From contig NC_085140.1 of the NCBI RefSeq assembly GCF_024139115.2, positions 420,868,283-420,932,282 on the forward strand: a DNA stretch of 64,000 nt. Reading direction: 5' to 3'. Shown here in pieces: positions 1 through 11,186 of the stretch. The translations under genes and the position numbers were made by a program. The notes beneath the pieces were generated by a model. That model did not search any database. It was not told where the DNA came from and worked only from the letters and a program-made list of their open reading frames with translations. How positions within the stretch are numbered: position 1 is the first letter of the stretch; each line of letters opens with the position of its first letter. This stretch comes from Armigeres subalbatus (Eukaryota > Arthropoda > Insecta > Diptera > Culicidae).

Positions 1-83
1 GTGAGATGAAGCTAGTAAAAAAATGTAATTGATACCGCAAAATCCGTTATCATCAATTTTTTAAAAATAAGACAATTATTACA

Positions 84-215
84 AAATATTTTAGTATGTT
101 GTTCATTTCCCGGGAAATTCGGGAAACTGATACATAAATCCCGGGAATCGGGAATCCCGGGAAATATGATTTCCCGGGAAATCGTTTCCGGGAATGGAAG
201 CCCTATTCCCGGTGG
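84..215. repeat. CCCGGGAAA-rich dispersed repeat
   Basis: At least four CCCGGGAAAT or near-identical motifs lie within about 130 bases, several overlapping inverted (TTTCCCGGGAAA is self-complementary). Similar blocks recur at 5690-5800, 20210-20290 and 20905-20970, so this is a dispersed family. Class not identified. Confidence 0.6.
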
Positions 216-229
216 ACCATGGTGCACAG

Positions 230-744
230 TTTCACTTAGAGTTCCTCGCTGGCACTCGGGCGATGATCAGCCGCTCCTAACATGGAGAACAGACGCTGTT
301 GTGAGCCGATCCTGACATGGAGAACAGACGCTCAGTACGATTTGCACCTCCAGAGAGGAGCAAACCCCCCCTTCCTTGTCAGCATACGACTATAGTTCCC
401 ACCGGGGTTGGTTACCCGATCTTCCCTAAGGTTGCTCGTATCCCGGCCAGCGCCACGAGGAAGTAGGGATAGGAGTTGCTGGGTAAGAGGCTAAGGACCG
501 CGAGATGGGGTCTATTTGATTCCTTCAGGTACGCGAAGTACCAATGGTACGCTTTACCCAGCATTTGCCGTGCTATGCCTGTAAGCATGTGAAAAGTTTC
601 GAAAATCAGAAGTACTCCTGGATGGGCGGCGGGACAAAAAAAAATAGTTTCAATCCAGAGGAGTGTGTGAAGTACGTGATGAAATATGCCATCCCTTATA
701 TGGCAATTACATTGAGCGCGCATTATCATTTTTTAATGCGCATT
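230..744. other. unassigned block with a 35-bp direct repeat
   Basis: A 35-bp unit ending in ACATGGAGAACAGACGCT is duplicated head to tail around 276-332. From about 384 to 600 the base composition is GC-richer than the surroundings. The minus strand is open for 105 codons (412-729), with a C-terminal stretch rich in Pro, Leu and Ser, but I recognise no domain. It may be a fragment of an unclassified transposon. No gene is claimed. Confidence 0.3.
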
Positions 745-754
745 AAGAGTGCAT

Positions 755-953
755 CTAAGCAATTTTCGGATTGGAAATTGCCTCGACTTCCCTGGGCATA
801 AAAGTGTCATCGTGTTAGCCTCATGAAAAAGCAAAAATGGTAACTTGGCTTAGAAACCTCGCAGTAAATAACTGTGGAAGTGCTGAATGAACACTAAGCT
901 GCGATGCGGCTCTGTCCCAGTGGGGATGTAATGCCAATAAGAACAAGAAGAAC
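755..953 (+). mobile_element. Feilai-like tRNA-derived SINE, 5'-truncated
   Basis: This copy lacks the tRNA-like head and begins inside the body at the GGATTGGAAATTG region. It carries the family's CCTGGGCATAAAAGT, GTTAGCCTCATGA and GGGGATGTAATGCC blocks and ends in an AAGAACAAGAAG tail. It is flanked by a perfect 10-bp target duplication, AAGAGTGCAT, at 745-754 and 954-963, which fixes both ends. Assignment to the Feilai family rests on recall of mosquito SINEs; the tRNA-derived class is shown by full-length copies elsewhere in the window. Confidence 0.85.
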
Positions 954-963
954 AAGAGTGCAT

Positions 964-3907
964 TTGAGTGAAATAATTTTACTTGAAGTTAATTATAGGG
1001 CTGCAAATCTCTATAATAAAGATAATAATAACTCGGTCTCTTGTACAAATGATTGTCGAATTTCTTGCCTCTTTTCATCCTACGTTGACTGTGGTCACCA
1101 TCGTATTAATTGAAAGAGCAACTAGCAACTACAAAATGCTGATCATGCTAATTGGAAATGCAAAATTTGTCCAGAAAATCGAAGTAAATTTAATAAATTA
1201 TGTAAAAAATACTACGTTCGATGACAAGGAATTTATCGGACAACGGCAGAAAATATCGATTTTGTTTTAGCTCCGACCTCTATGATGTCCGTCAATCAGT
1301 TGGTTGCCGTCATAGAATAGTTACTGGACTGATATACGACCAAATCGAGTCCTCCAAAAGTTACTGCAACCAAATCAGGCCGAACTGTGTTGCTAGCGTA
1401 GTGTATTTTTTTGTACCAGAAAAACTGCAGAATAAACATATGTATTTGATGTTTGTTATACATTTATAGTCACCTTTGAAAAAATCCAGTATTGCACCTT
1501 TTTTCAGGTCTACAGAGCGTACTAACCACTTGAAGCGATAGCTGATCATCGTCCAGGACGGAGATCTCGAGAGACTAACCGCGATAGTCATGCTGGTTCC
1601 GGTGACCCACATGACTCCACGGCCTGTTGAATTATCTATTTAATTGCTCGACCAATCAGCCTTTCAAGTTTTGGAAGTTTTTGAATATAGCTAGAAGTAA
1701 TTGAGAGTGCAATAAAATGTATTTCTACATTTTTTGCATATTACACTACGGTTTTCCTATACGCAAGTCTTCCATGTGGTATCCAGAATCAATTCCAGGG
1801 TGTTTAGGAATGTCCTGTCTAAACCCATAGTAGTAAAAACTGATCGTAAAGCATCGAAAATTCGTCTAAAAAAATAATAATGTTATCAATAATGCAGCAA
1901 ATACCCTATAATTTTGTTTATCTCGAAAGGCAGCACTTACTTAGTCACGACACACCCCAGGCTTTAAATCTCATCTTGACCCTTACCTTTCACAACAAGT
2001 TACTTGTTGATCGACACGGCTCGGTGAAAGGTGTATATCCTTATTCTGCCCATCAATGCCAAGCCCACAAAGGTCAACTTGAATCGCATTATTAACCGCT
2101 GCAGCAGCCACAGATCCGAAAAAGCCCATTATGACCTGCCCTCAGCAGTTCCCACCAGCTCAGTTCAGTCATGCAGGCGGAGGGCACCGTCGACATACTC
2201 TCTTTTCTACGTGACCCAGATTGCACAACAACGGAGAGTGGGCTGTTGCCTGAAACAAGGAGTGTGACAATGGCTTCGATAATCTTCCTATAATTTGTTC
2301 GCGCCAGTCAGACATGGCTCACAGAGGAACACATTTCCCCCAACTGCTATACAGCAACAATTGCTATACGATACATGGGCATTAATTTTTCTTGCTTGTT
2401 TGCGTCTGAAACCAATAACTCCGGATTTGTTCTTTTTATGATAGGTATTTACTATTTGACTGTCACGTCAGCTTATGGCTGCATGCTCAACCGGTTGAAA
2501 GGATAACTTTGCGTGAAAAATTGTCGGTTCAATTACTCCGCATCATGGCCGATCAATCCAACTAAAGGAATTATATGCAGCGAAAATCATGAATTTTGGA
2601 ATTCAGTTCGAAGAGATTGTCTCTTTTCTTAATCGCCCCTGCGTTTCAAACAATACATGGCATTCAAGTTCACAGTCAGTAATTGCACGTCAGTAGAATG
2701 CTCATCTCTTTATTTGGGGCAATCTCTAGCAGTCAATTAAGTGAGTCAGCACAAATATGCAGAGCACACTTCCAGGTTCTGAGTGTGTCCGAAACATCCA
2801 CACTGCATCGAAACTTGGATAGTATGAAAGAGTATATTGGGATAGATTTGTTTCAATAAGAAATATGTACGGGTTTTGACCTCAAAATGTCGTCTTTAGT
2901 ACCTCGTACTTGACTCCACTGCGAGTCACTGCGTAGAATATTTTGATTCAATCGTTTAAGACTGCGTAACCATCCTTTGAAATTATGATAACATTTGTGT
3001 GCTCATTATATTGAAGCTAATCTACATGTTTTTTAGCTTTTTAAGCTGGACTGACTTTAATATAATGATTCCTGCCCATAAAAATGTGTATAAATCGTTA
3101 CGTTGCAGAAACATTCATCTTTGACCGCCATTCATTGTGTACCGTCAAGCAGATCATCGTTACCGATTCATCTCCGATCCCAATGGAATAATCGATGTTG
3201 TGCATCTGCTGCTAATTGCTCGGCACGAACTGTTTAAAATTATCTCGGTGTCATACAGTCTTCCGCTCAAAAAGGTGTGTTGTAGAAGTTTTAATATGCT
3301 TAAGTATCATAATAAGAAGAAAACGTGAATTGATTTTGATTAGTAAGCGACGAATAATTTGATAAAATAAAAGAGCATACATCACTCACAACATATTTTA
3401 GTGTACTGCATCTAAAGGTACATCGTGATCTGTTTGAATCAGGTTCACAAAAAAAAGGCACTAGTCGTAAGTCAATTGTATTAAGATGTACTTATAAATA
3501 AAAACTGATGGATTAAATATATCGCAAATAAAAGATTCGCGCGAATTTGGCTAACTTGAGTCAAAACAATTTCATGTAGCTTCAAGCAACATAGTAGCAA
3601 CGGAGAATCTACCCTCGTCATGCGCCAAAAATGCTGCATTCGTATAGCCTTTTCATTGATCCCAATCAAAGTACGATAGTATGGCATGTCCTGTCGCTTG
3701 CATGTTCATATGCCAATCAAAGATTGCATTTCATTTATCAATCTGCAGCTAGCGGTGCAACTTCGTGCATATCCCATATCCAATATTTTCAGATAATTAA
3801 TGATGCCTTTTCAAATATGCATGCACAGTACAGAAGGTATACATGATCAAACGAGCAAACATACGATATGAATTACATCAATGAATGAATGAAAAATTTT
3901 GTGACTT
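964..3907. other. no recognisable gene; mostly unassigned AT-rich DNA
   Basis: Only short open frames (up to about 95 codons) occur here and none shows a known domain. At 2876-2930 a degraded stretch containing CCTCGTACTTGACTC matches the loop-proximal part of the foldback element at 28835-29107, so one fragment of that family is present. The rest may be single-copy DNA or decayed repeats I cannot classify. Confidence 0.4.
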
Positions 3908-3919
3908 AATTTGAGCATT

Positions 3920-4170
3920 CTTTTTCTTCTTCTTATTGGCATTACATCCCCCACTGGACATTAACGCCTCGCAGCTAGTTGTTCATTCAGCACTTCCACA
4001 GTTATTAACTAGTACCATTTTTTGCATTCGTATATGATAACACGATGATAATTGTATGCCCAGGGAAAGTCGAGGCAATTTCCAATCCGGCACCAGGAAT
4101 CGAACCCAGCCACCCTCAGCATGTTCTTACTTTGTAGCCGAGCGTGTTATCGCTAGGCTAAGAAGGGCGC
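3920..4170 (-). mobile_element. Feilai-like SINE
   Basis: Minus-strand copy: the TTCTTCTTCTTATTGGC tail is at the left and the degenerate tRNA-like head (GGCTAAG...) at the right, with the B-box complement near 4090-4105. A perfect 12-bp target duplication, AATTTGAGCATT, lies at 3908-3919 and 4171-4182. The head is more diverged than in the copies at 49816 and 61022, and there is a small deletion in the body, which suggests an older insertion. Confidence 0.88.
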
Positions 4171-4378
4171 AATTTGAGCATTACATACTATCATAATTGA
4201 GCAGATAATTCTCAATCCGACTCAATCATTTGCACTCGATAATACTTGGAAGGGATAAAAAATGAATTAATTTCTTTACATGCTTTTCACATTGGCTTTT
4301 GCAATAGTAGGGTAGGGAAAGATGGCCCGACTAATTAAGCATTTGATTCACTCAAACTCAAATTTAGGTAATCAGCGT

Positions 4379-4433
4379 GATACGAGACGAGCCAGCCTCG
4401 GGCTGAAAGTCTCGATAATAAAGACAAAAAAAA
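4379..4433 (+). mobile_element. 55-bp retrotransposon 3' tail with target duplication
   Basis: The insert holds GAGCCAGCCTCGGGCTGAAA, a short hairpin-forming motif, then AATAAAGAC and a run of A. It is bracketed by a perfect 12-bp direct repeat, GGTAATCAGCGT, at 4367-4378 and 4434-4445. This has the structure expected of a severely 5'-truncated LINE insertion made by target-primed reverse transcription. A related tail lies at 12342-12398. The parent LINE is not identified. Confidence 0.75.
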
Positions 4434-4479
4434 GGTAATCAGCGTACAAAAGCTGTGTGTAGGTCGTTATCTTATATAT

Positions 4480-4720
4480 TTCTTCTTCTTCTTATTGGCA
4501 TTACATCCCCCACTGGGACATTGCCGCCTCGCTGCTTAGTGTTCATCCAGCACTTCCACAGTTACTAAGCGCGAGTTTTTTAAGCCAAGTTACCATTTAT
4601 GCATTCGTGTATCATGAGGATAACACGATGATACTTTTATGCCTAGGGAAGTTGGGACAATTTCCAAACCGAAAATTGCCTAGATCGGCACCGGGAATCG
4701 AACCCAACCACCCTCAGCAT
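4480..4720 (-). mobile_element. Feilai-like SINE, head truncated
   Basis: Minus-strand copy running from the TTCTTCTTCTTATTGGC tail to the B-box region (GGGAATCGAACCC near 4692-4705), then breaking off after CAGCAT. The tRNA-like A-box end is missing. I found no convincing target duplication, so the right side was probably lost after insertion. Confidence 0.8.
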
Positions 4721-5440
4721 AAGTTTGCGAAGTAAGAAGAAGGATGTGAGTAATGAGAAAAACTGAAGCAAGGAGTGAGAAAGAGAGATGATAATTATGA
4801 GTTGAGAAGCGAGATGTTAATTAGTGAGAAGTGAGTGGAGAGATATAAGACAGGAGAAGGAAAGAAAGAATATCGTTTCTATTTTTTGTTCCTCGTTCCT
4901 CACTTCTCATGTCTCACTTCTTCCTTCCCACAACTTACTTCTCACTTCTCATTTCAAACTTTTCACTTCTCACTACTTCTTACTTCTCTCTTTGCACATT
5001 TCACTTCTCATCTCCTACTCACTCACTACACACTCTCCAAACTCACTACTCACTTCTTACTTTGCACTTCTCACTATTAATTTCACACTTCTCACTTTAC
5101 ACATCTCATTTCTCACTTATCACATTTCACTTCGAACTTCTAACTTTTCACTTCTCACTTCTCCCTTCATACTTTTCACTTCTCACAACTCTCTTCGTAC
5201 TCCGAAATTCTCACTTCGCGCTTTACATTTTTCACTTCCTTCTATTTATTTCTCACTTCTTACTTCCAACTTCTCACTTCTTATTTCTCACTTCTCACTT
5301 TTAATTACTCATTCCTAACTTGTCCTCTCTCACTTTTCATATCTCACTTCTCATTCTTCACTTCTAAGTTCTCATATATCATTTCTCACTTCTCGCTTAT
5401 CACTTTTCACTTCCAACATCTTACCATGTCGTGCATGTAC
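4721..5440. repeat. TTCTCAC short tandem repeat, purine then pyrimidine strand
   Basis: From about 4735 to 4870 the plus strand is rich in GAGAAGTGAG-type words; from about 4890 to 5425 it is almost entirely CACTTCTCA-type words of 7-13 bases. The switch makes the locus an inverted arrangement of one low-complexity satellite. The 164- and 131-codon open frames here (repeating Ser-Leu-Leu-Thr-Ser and similar) come from the repeat and should not be called genes. Confidence 0.8.
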
Positions 5441-5449
5441 TGTTTCTAA

Positions 5450-5628
5450 CAACATCGAGTTAGCGAGGTGAAAATGCTTTGGCAAATTACTTCGACTTAG
5501 AGAATGTTGAGTAAGGGAGATATCGACTTACGGAGGGAACGCAGTATACTAGATTCAACGGACTTTAAATTTCATCGAGTTAGAGAAAATATCGAGTTAC
5601 AGAATATCAAGTTAGGGAGAGTTCACTG
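5450..5628. mobile_element. partial MITE ending GTTCACTG-TA
   Basis: Repeated TCGAGTTA words lead to a terminal GGGAGAGTTCACTG followed by TA. This resembles the CAGTGAAC...GTTCACTG termini of TA-targeting pogo-like MITEs, as in the complete element at 23292-23583. The left terminus is not visible, so the copy is truncated. Confidence 0.5.
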
Positions 5629-5689
5629 TAGTAAAATTCAACAAGCTTGAACGTAAAATTTCCAATATGCTGCCCAGAGAGTTCATCCC

Positions 5690-5800
5690 GGGACATCCCG
5701 GAATAATAAATGCTTGCATTTGCTAAATTTCGGGATTTCTCGAAGCCCGGGAAATTTGTTTTTAAAATCCCGAAAATCCCGGGAAAAAAACATTAACAAA
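5690..5800. repeat. CCCGGGAAA-rich dispersed repeat
   Basis: Several CCCGGGA and TCCCGAAAATCCCGGG words are clustered here, as at 84-215. Downstream DNA to about 6104 is AT-rich and unassigned. Confidence 0.5.
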
Positions 5801-6104
5801 TCAAGAAACCAAATAACTTTTACTATTCATGAAGTCTTGAAATTCTGCATACATACGAAACAGATGTTCTTTTCTGTGAATGATGGAAATATAAGTCCTA
5901 ATCTGGAAGCCAATAACAAAGCCTCAAAACAATATAATCAACCTCTAAAAACAACGAACGTGTCTTTTCGAACTCAGTCAACAGGTATCTACTCTAAGAA
6001 GTAAACATTGACTTTTGACTAATACTAATACTCTGGACTAATACTCATTTTCTTGGTTTTTTTTTTATCATTACAGTAAACTTTTGCTAATGGGTTTTCT
6101 TTAC

Positions 6105-6440
6105 TTTCGGAGAAATTCCTGGAGGAACTTTCGGAGGAATTCCTAAAGGAACCTCCGGGGAAACTTCTGGAGGAACTTTCGGAGGAATTTCTGAAGGAGC
6201 TTCCGGAGGAACTTCTGGAGGAACTTCCGGAGATATTCCTGGAGGAGCTTCCGGAGAAATTCCTGGAGGAACTTTTCGAGGAATTCCTGGAAGATCTTAC
6301 GAGGGAACTTTCGAAAGAATCCGTGGAGGAACTTCCGGATGAACTCCTAGAAGAACTTCTTAATCAACTTCTGGAGGAGCTTCAGGAAGAATTTATGAAG
6401 GAATTCCAGAGGAACTTTTTGAAAAACTTCCTAACGAAAT
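6105..6440. repeat. GGAGGAATTCC / GGAGGAACTTCC minisatellite
   Basis: Near-tandem 12- and 24-base units such as TTCCGGAGGAACTTC repeat throughout. One plus-strand frame stays open and would read as Glu/Leu-rich repeats, but it has no start codon at its head and reflects the repeat period. Nothing suggests a gene. Confidence 0.8.
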
Positions 6441-7630
6441 CGTTTTAGAGATTTAGACTGGATCTGTTACTTATAATTAGGTTTTTCGGCTTTCAGTCAC
6501 ATGAAAAAGTTTATTATTTTTAAATCATTGCCAATGTTTCGATCCGGAAGTTTGGATCTTCATTAGGGCTTGTCATTTTATTGGCGATACAGTAATTAAA
6601 TTTATGGCTATTAGTGTATTACTGTGTAACTTACTCGAAATTAATCAACCTGTCTATTGGAGTGTTGGTCACACGATGGACTGTCAAATGGGGTGGGGTA
6701 AACTGCACTAGTCTCACTATTGTTGGATGGATTTTGGGTACAAATTTTAGCTTGCTGAAGTGTTTGGGCTCATAAAGTCATCTTACTTTGCTCCAGCACC
6801 ATTAGCAATATGATGGATGGATGATGGAATAGAAGGTTCACTAGATAGTAAGTCACTTCGTTGCACAATTACCATGATCAGCTGTTGCCAGTTTTTGAAC
6901 TATAATAACATTCCTGTGGGGTGTTCGTGGTTTAGGGTGTTGATGGGGTGGTCACAAAACATTTTTTTCCGGAAGCAACATTTCTGTAATCAAAATCCAT
7001 TCATTACTTCACACAAACTGGTTGACTCTTCACTTGTTACGGTTTTTGTTTTCAACCTATATTTTGCATTAATCATCATGCTTCTCGAAAGCCTTTTAAT
7101 CTTTTTAGTTCAACAAGTTAAGCACCTTAGTATATGAAAAAGTCACTGGAAAATAGGAATCGAATGCAAATAAAAAGTTTGTCATTGATACAGGAGCTTC
7201 TACGTTTGAATTGTTTTACATTTGCACATTAAAAACTACGAAAGACCTGTATTAAATAATGAATCAAACTACTACTGAATCAAAATTCGTCCACCGTGGA
7301 AGGATTTCTCAAAGGATCAAAATCCGTGCAGCTATTTTTCAACTAAATATTTAAGTTTAGTCAATCTTCAATATAATGATTGACTAAACTACCACTGTAA
7401 ATGAAAATCGTTACAGCTAATACATTAAAGCAGTCTTTGCTTAGCTAGGGCATATTGCCCCCCTTCCCCTAAGCATTAGAAACACAGTTAGTTTTGGTGC
7501 AATTATGTTCTATCCGCAAAAAAACACTGTCAGAAGCCATACGTTTTGTAAGCGGTGATTTGTTTTGAATTTGTTTTGAAATATATGAACAGGATAAGAT
7601 AAATTATTTCTAAATTAATCATTTATTGAT
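6441..7630. other. no gene seen; one 13-bp-arm hairpin
   Basis: AT-rich, with short open frames lacking known domains. AGTTTAGTCAATC at 7354-7366 and its complement at 7378-7390 form a small hairpin. A stretch around 7411-7470 (GCTTAGCTAGGGCATATTGC) recurs at about 15790-15850, so part of this is dispersed repeat. Confidence 0.4.
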
Positions 7631-7796
7631 ACCTCATGAGGTGGACGGTTTTTGGTGCTGTACGGATTTCGGTCCCCCACGGTACTTTATGAACGACTTT
7701 TTACCAAGAAGAGGACAACAACACTGTACGTAAATAATGAACGAATTTTTCATAGTTAAAATTTCAGAACCAATCAATCTCGTTCTAGTAGTCACT

Positions 7797-7846
7797 AGCG
7801 TATATTGACCAATAGTGGACCCCCCTAACCAATAGTGGACCCTCAA
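7797..7846. repeat. short direct repeat ACCAATAGTGGACC
   Basis: ACCAATAGTGGACCC occurs twice about 24 bases apart. No function is inferred. Confidence 0.5.
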
Positions 7847-7901
7847 GTTGAGCAAATGTCTGTCTGTCCATTGTTATGTATGTGCACAAAAGGCACGAAA
7901 A

Positions 7902-8006
7902 CACCACTCGATACGGAAGCAACGCACAACTGTCATTTTTAATTTTTTCACGCAAAATTAAATCAACAAAAATGACAGTTGTGCGTTGCTTCCGTATCGA
8001 GTGGTG
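7902..8006. repeat. hairpin with 39-bp perfect arms
   Basis: The left arm 7902-7940 (starting CACCACTCGATACGG) is exactly complementary to the right arm 7968-8006, around a 27-base spacer. Perfect arms over 39 bp suggest a recent foldback element or template-switch event. I could not define a target duplication. DNA from 8007 to 8220 is unassigned. Confidence 0.75.
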
Positions 8007-8220
8007 TGCCCCCGAAAACGCGAGCACTTTGAAACTTGGATTCCGTCAGGAGTGACCTTAAGCCTAGTTGATCGCTATTGAATTTGATAACGATCGACCC
8101 TTGCGTTGAAAAGTTATGAAGAATAAAGTACATAGAACCATATTAGCACCATGTGTCCTGGTTAAATGCGCGAAAGGCAGTATTACTACTCGGTGAATTA
8201 AGTTGGATTTATCAAGATCA

Positions 8221-8503
8221 TCTTCTTCTTCTTCTTATTGACATTACATCCCCACATTGGGACAGAGCCGCCTCGCAGCTTAGTGTTCATTAAGCACTTC
8301 CACAGTTATTAACTGGTTTCTAAGCCAAGTTACTATTTTTGCATTCGTATATCATGTGGCTATGATACTTTTATTTCCAGGTAAGTCGAAACAATTCCCA
8401 AACCGAAAATTGCCTAGACCAGAACCGGAAATCGAACCCAGCCACCCTCAGCATGGTCTTGCTTTGTAGCCGCGCATCTCGCCGCACGGCTAAGGAGGGC
8501 CCC
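8221..8503 (-). mobile_element. Feilai-like SINE, full length
   Basis: The TTC-rich tail is at the left and the complete tRNA-like head, reverse complement of GGGGCCCTCCTTAGCCGTGC, at the right. A- and B-box regions are present. No clear target duplication was found. Confidence 0.88.
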
Positions 8504-8559
8504 TCAGGGATTATACTAAACTAATAAAAACTCGATTCCAAAGTTTATAGCATTTACTT

Positions 8560-9240
8560 GCAACATACCACATTTTGGCCGCAATGTCACCCCTACTAAG
8601 GGTACCATTTGTTTTGTGTGGCCTAATTCCGCCGAACGAGCTATCCGTTGATCTGATTGCTTGTGTGCAGTGACGGGAAATGTCATATCGATGTCATGGG
8701 ACTAATTTGCTAATATCTTTTCTCACAAGTCATTTACAATTATGTTTTCCATATAAACATGTAGCCCTCAAATGACCCGAAAACTTTTTCTAATAGGTAA
8801 TTTCTCTAAATATGATATTGGCGGCGTGAGAGCCGAATTAGTGTCAGATGACATTAATGTCATGACATTCCGTGACATTTTTTTAATCTCGCTCTCATGG
8901 CTCACACTTTGTATTTAGAACAATGATCTGTTCGACAAAGTTCTAGGACCCTTTAAGTACTACATATTAATCAAAAAATCCGAACTGTAAATGACTTTTG
9001 GAAAAAGTTATTACGAATTTAGTAATAGCAAAGCCATGACATTTTTTTGACATTTCCCATCACTGCTTGGGTGCTGTCTTCTCGAGCGTGCAACTCCGGG
9101 AGTGCCAGACGACGAAAGAGGCAAAGTCATGGCCTGCGATTCACTAGTCAATGTTGGCAACCGAACCGTATGATATTTACATGTCTGTCATCAATGCACG
9201 CTCAGAGTGGATTGCTCAATTTCTATTAAATCTCACTCTC
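8560..9240. repeat. older dispersed repeat, copy 1, split by a MITE
   Basis: Segments 8560-8667 and 9066-9240 resemble the stretch 14230-14870: shared words include GTGTGGCCTAATTCCG, GAGGCAAAGTCATGGCC and CATCAATGCACGCTCAGAG. The two halves are separated by a hAT-type MITE. Class of the host repeat unknown. Confidence 0.6.
8668..9065. mobile_element. hAT-type MITE, 398 bp
   Basis: Terminal inverted repeats CAGTGACGGGAAATGTCA and TGACATTTCCCATCACTG match at 17 of 18 positions. Flanking 8-bp direct repeats CTTGTGTG (8660-8667) and CTTGGGTG (9066-9073) differ at one base. An 8-bp duplication with CAG termini is characteristic of the hAT superfamily. There is no transposase frame, so the element is non-autonomous. 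Confidence 0.8.
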
Positions 9241-9499
9241 ACATTCCCCTTCTTCTCTTATCTAAAAAGAAAAAAAAACATTGACTTGCGATTTTCATAA
9301 AACAATTACAGCCAAATTTAATTTTACAATTCATTATCAATATCCGTACTCAATTCCCATATTCAAAATCATCCTAATTCAAATATTTCAATCCTACGTT
9401 TGATACGATTTTCCAATCCACACGCAAGTCCATATTTACTAAACAAATTAATCCAGCCTTTTCTGAGCCTTCTGAACTGTCAACTTTTTTTATGTTCAT
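9241..9499. other. AT-rich, nothing recognised
   Basis: No open frame or repeat that I can support. Confidence 0.4.
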
Positions 9500-9513
9500 G
9501 ATCCTTTATCTGT

Positions 9514-9839
9514 GGGCCCTCCTTAGCCGTGCGGTAAGACGCGCGACTACAAAGCAAGACCATGCTGAGGGAGGCAGGGTTCGATTTCCGGTGCCGGTCT
9601 AGGAAATTTTCGGATTGGAAATTGTCTCGACTTCCCTGGGCATAAAAGTATAATCGTGTTAGCCTCATGATATACGAATGCAAAAATGGTAACCTGGCTT
9701 AGAAACCTCGCAGTTAATAACTGTGGAAGTGCTTAATGAACATTAAGCTGCGAGGCGGCTCTGTCCCAGTGTGGGGATGTAATGCCAAGAAGAAGAAGAA
9801 GAAGAAGAAGAAGAAGAAGAAGAAGAAGAAGAAGAAGAA
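9514..9839 (+). mobile_element. Feilai-like SINE with long (AAG)n tail
   Basis: Complete copy: tRNA-like head beginning GGGCCCTCCTTAGCCGTG with an A-box-like segment, B box GGTTCGATTTCC near 9580, body, and a tail of about 18 AAG triplets (9787-9839). A perfect 14-bp target duplication, GATCCTTTATCTGT, lies at 9500-9513 and 9840-9853. The tail is read as poly-Lys on one strand and poly-Ser on the other; these frames are artefacts. Confidence 0.93.
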
Positions 9840-9853
9840 GATCCTTTATCTGT

Positions 9854-10310
9854 ATTCTTTCTTATTTTTTTTTGCAGATATATCCAGCATTGCATTCCAA
9901 AACCAAGTAGAATTCGAGCCGGCAGACCATATCCAAAACAATTTTGATAGCATTCCAGCATGAGCATGAGCATGATTGACCGCCCACGGTTGCTCCTCCG
10001 TTATTGCCAGGTCAGCTGTAGTTACACAGAGAACCAACAGATGAAGTTTGGGACTAACATCATCTTCAATGTGTAAGAACTGGTGACCCAAAAAATAAGC
10101 AATACCAGCGCCGGCCGTGTCCGAATGCAGGTCAATTAGGGAATAGGTAGGAAATTGTTGACGTGATACTCGCTTTGATAGAAGCCGACGAGTCATCTGC
10201 ACTTCCACGAGAGATCACTGGGATGTTGGATATATGGGGTAGGGAGTGTGGCAGGGTTCGTTTTGGTAAACGGTATGCCGTGTATAGCGTGTAGTTTGAT
10301 CGATGAAAAC
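9854..10310. other. unassigned, 120-codon minus frame of no known family
   Basis: The minus strand is open from 10208 to 9846, but its start region and composition match no family I know and its end runs into the SINE tail. Near 9950 the words ATTTTGATAGCATTCCAGCA resemble 13497-13520. I treat it as non-coding. Confidence 0.3.
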
Positions 10311-10740
10311 AATAATATTTTTTTTAAATGCCGCACAAAGCAGAACAAAATTTCGGTGATCGGCTGATCGTTCTGCTTACCGCACAAAGCAGAATAAAAC
10401 TATAATGACCGGCCGATCATTCTGCTTACTGAAGAAAACATGTCTAGACGCGATTTAAACTTTTACTTTCTAATTAGTTTACACACACGCACGAAGCAGA
10501 ACAAAATTTCGGTTACCGGCCGATCGTTCTGCTTACCGCACAAAGCAGAACGAAATTTCGATGACCGGCCGATCGTTCTGTTTACTGAAGAAAACACGTC
10601 TGGACGCGATCTCCGATCGTTCTACGTCTAATACAAAACGAACAATTCTGCACTGAACTGATTGTTGACTTTCCAATTTACTCGCCTACATAGCAGAATA
10701 ATATATTTTTATAACCGCGCGACCGTACTGCGTCCAACAC
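10311..10740. repeat. GCACAAAGCAGAAC / GATCGTTCTGCTTA repeat cluster
   Basis: CCGCACAAAGCAGAAC, GGCCGATCGTTCTGC and AAAACA(T/C)GTCTGGACGCGAT recur several times, forming three to four degenerate units. Short inverted matches (GCAGAAC against GTTCTGC) occur inside each unit. A related cluster is at 34130-34480. Type of element unknown. Confidence 0.65.
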
Positions 10741-11052
10741 AAAATACGAACACACTTGCAATCTTTACGATTTATCAACTTATATTTATTCCGTGGATTA
10801 TCTCGCGACGAATGAAAAATCTCACAAACCGACGCGCACTTCAACACGATCTATCAAGCACTCTACATTTTATATCGCAACGATTGCTCCCAAATCTTAC
10901 CCTCACCCACCTCCAGCATATACTAAATATTACTCCACGCATTCTTTATTCTCATCCTAGTGCTCAATTACATACCTTACGCCACACTGAATACTTTATA
11001 TGATAAGGTACATTCATTCTTCTACTGATAAAATATCACCATTATACTAATG

Positions 11053-11186
11053 ACACACCGGCGGTACAAGTATCATGGTACAAGCATCTTGAAATGAGTA
11101 CCATACCAATTATTGTCTTAATTAAAGATAGTCTTGGAATAATTTTCCCGTTCTCTTGTACCATGATACAAGCACCACAGGTGTGT
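11053..11186. mobile_element. MITE, 134 bp, ~32-bp terminal inverted repeats
   Basis: ACACACCGGCGGTACAAG at the left matches the complement of the right end ACAAGCACCACAGGTGTGT with a few mismatches, and both arms continue into TATCATGGTACAAG. No coding capacity. The target duplication is unclear. Confidence 0.7.

Noticed and set aside
412..729. 105-codon minus frame as a host exon
   Set aside because: No recognised domain, no convincing splice signals, and the region looks like dispersed repeat.
4824..5318. 164- and 131-codon frames rich in Ser, Leu and Thr
   Set aside because: They are translations of the TTCTCAC repeat in two phases at once; real coding would favour one.
9736..9973. Open frames encoding poly-Lys or poly-Ser
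   Set aside because: They translate the (AAG)n tail of the SINE at 9514-9839.
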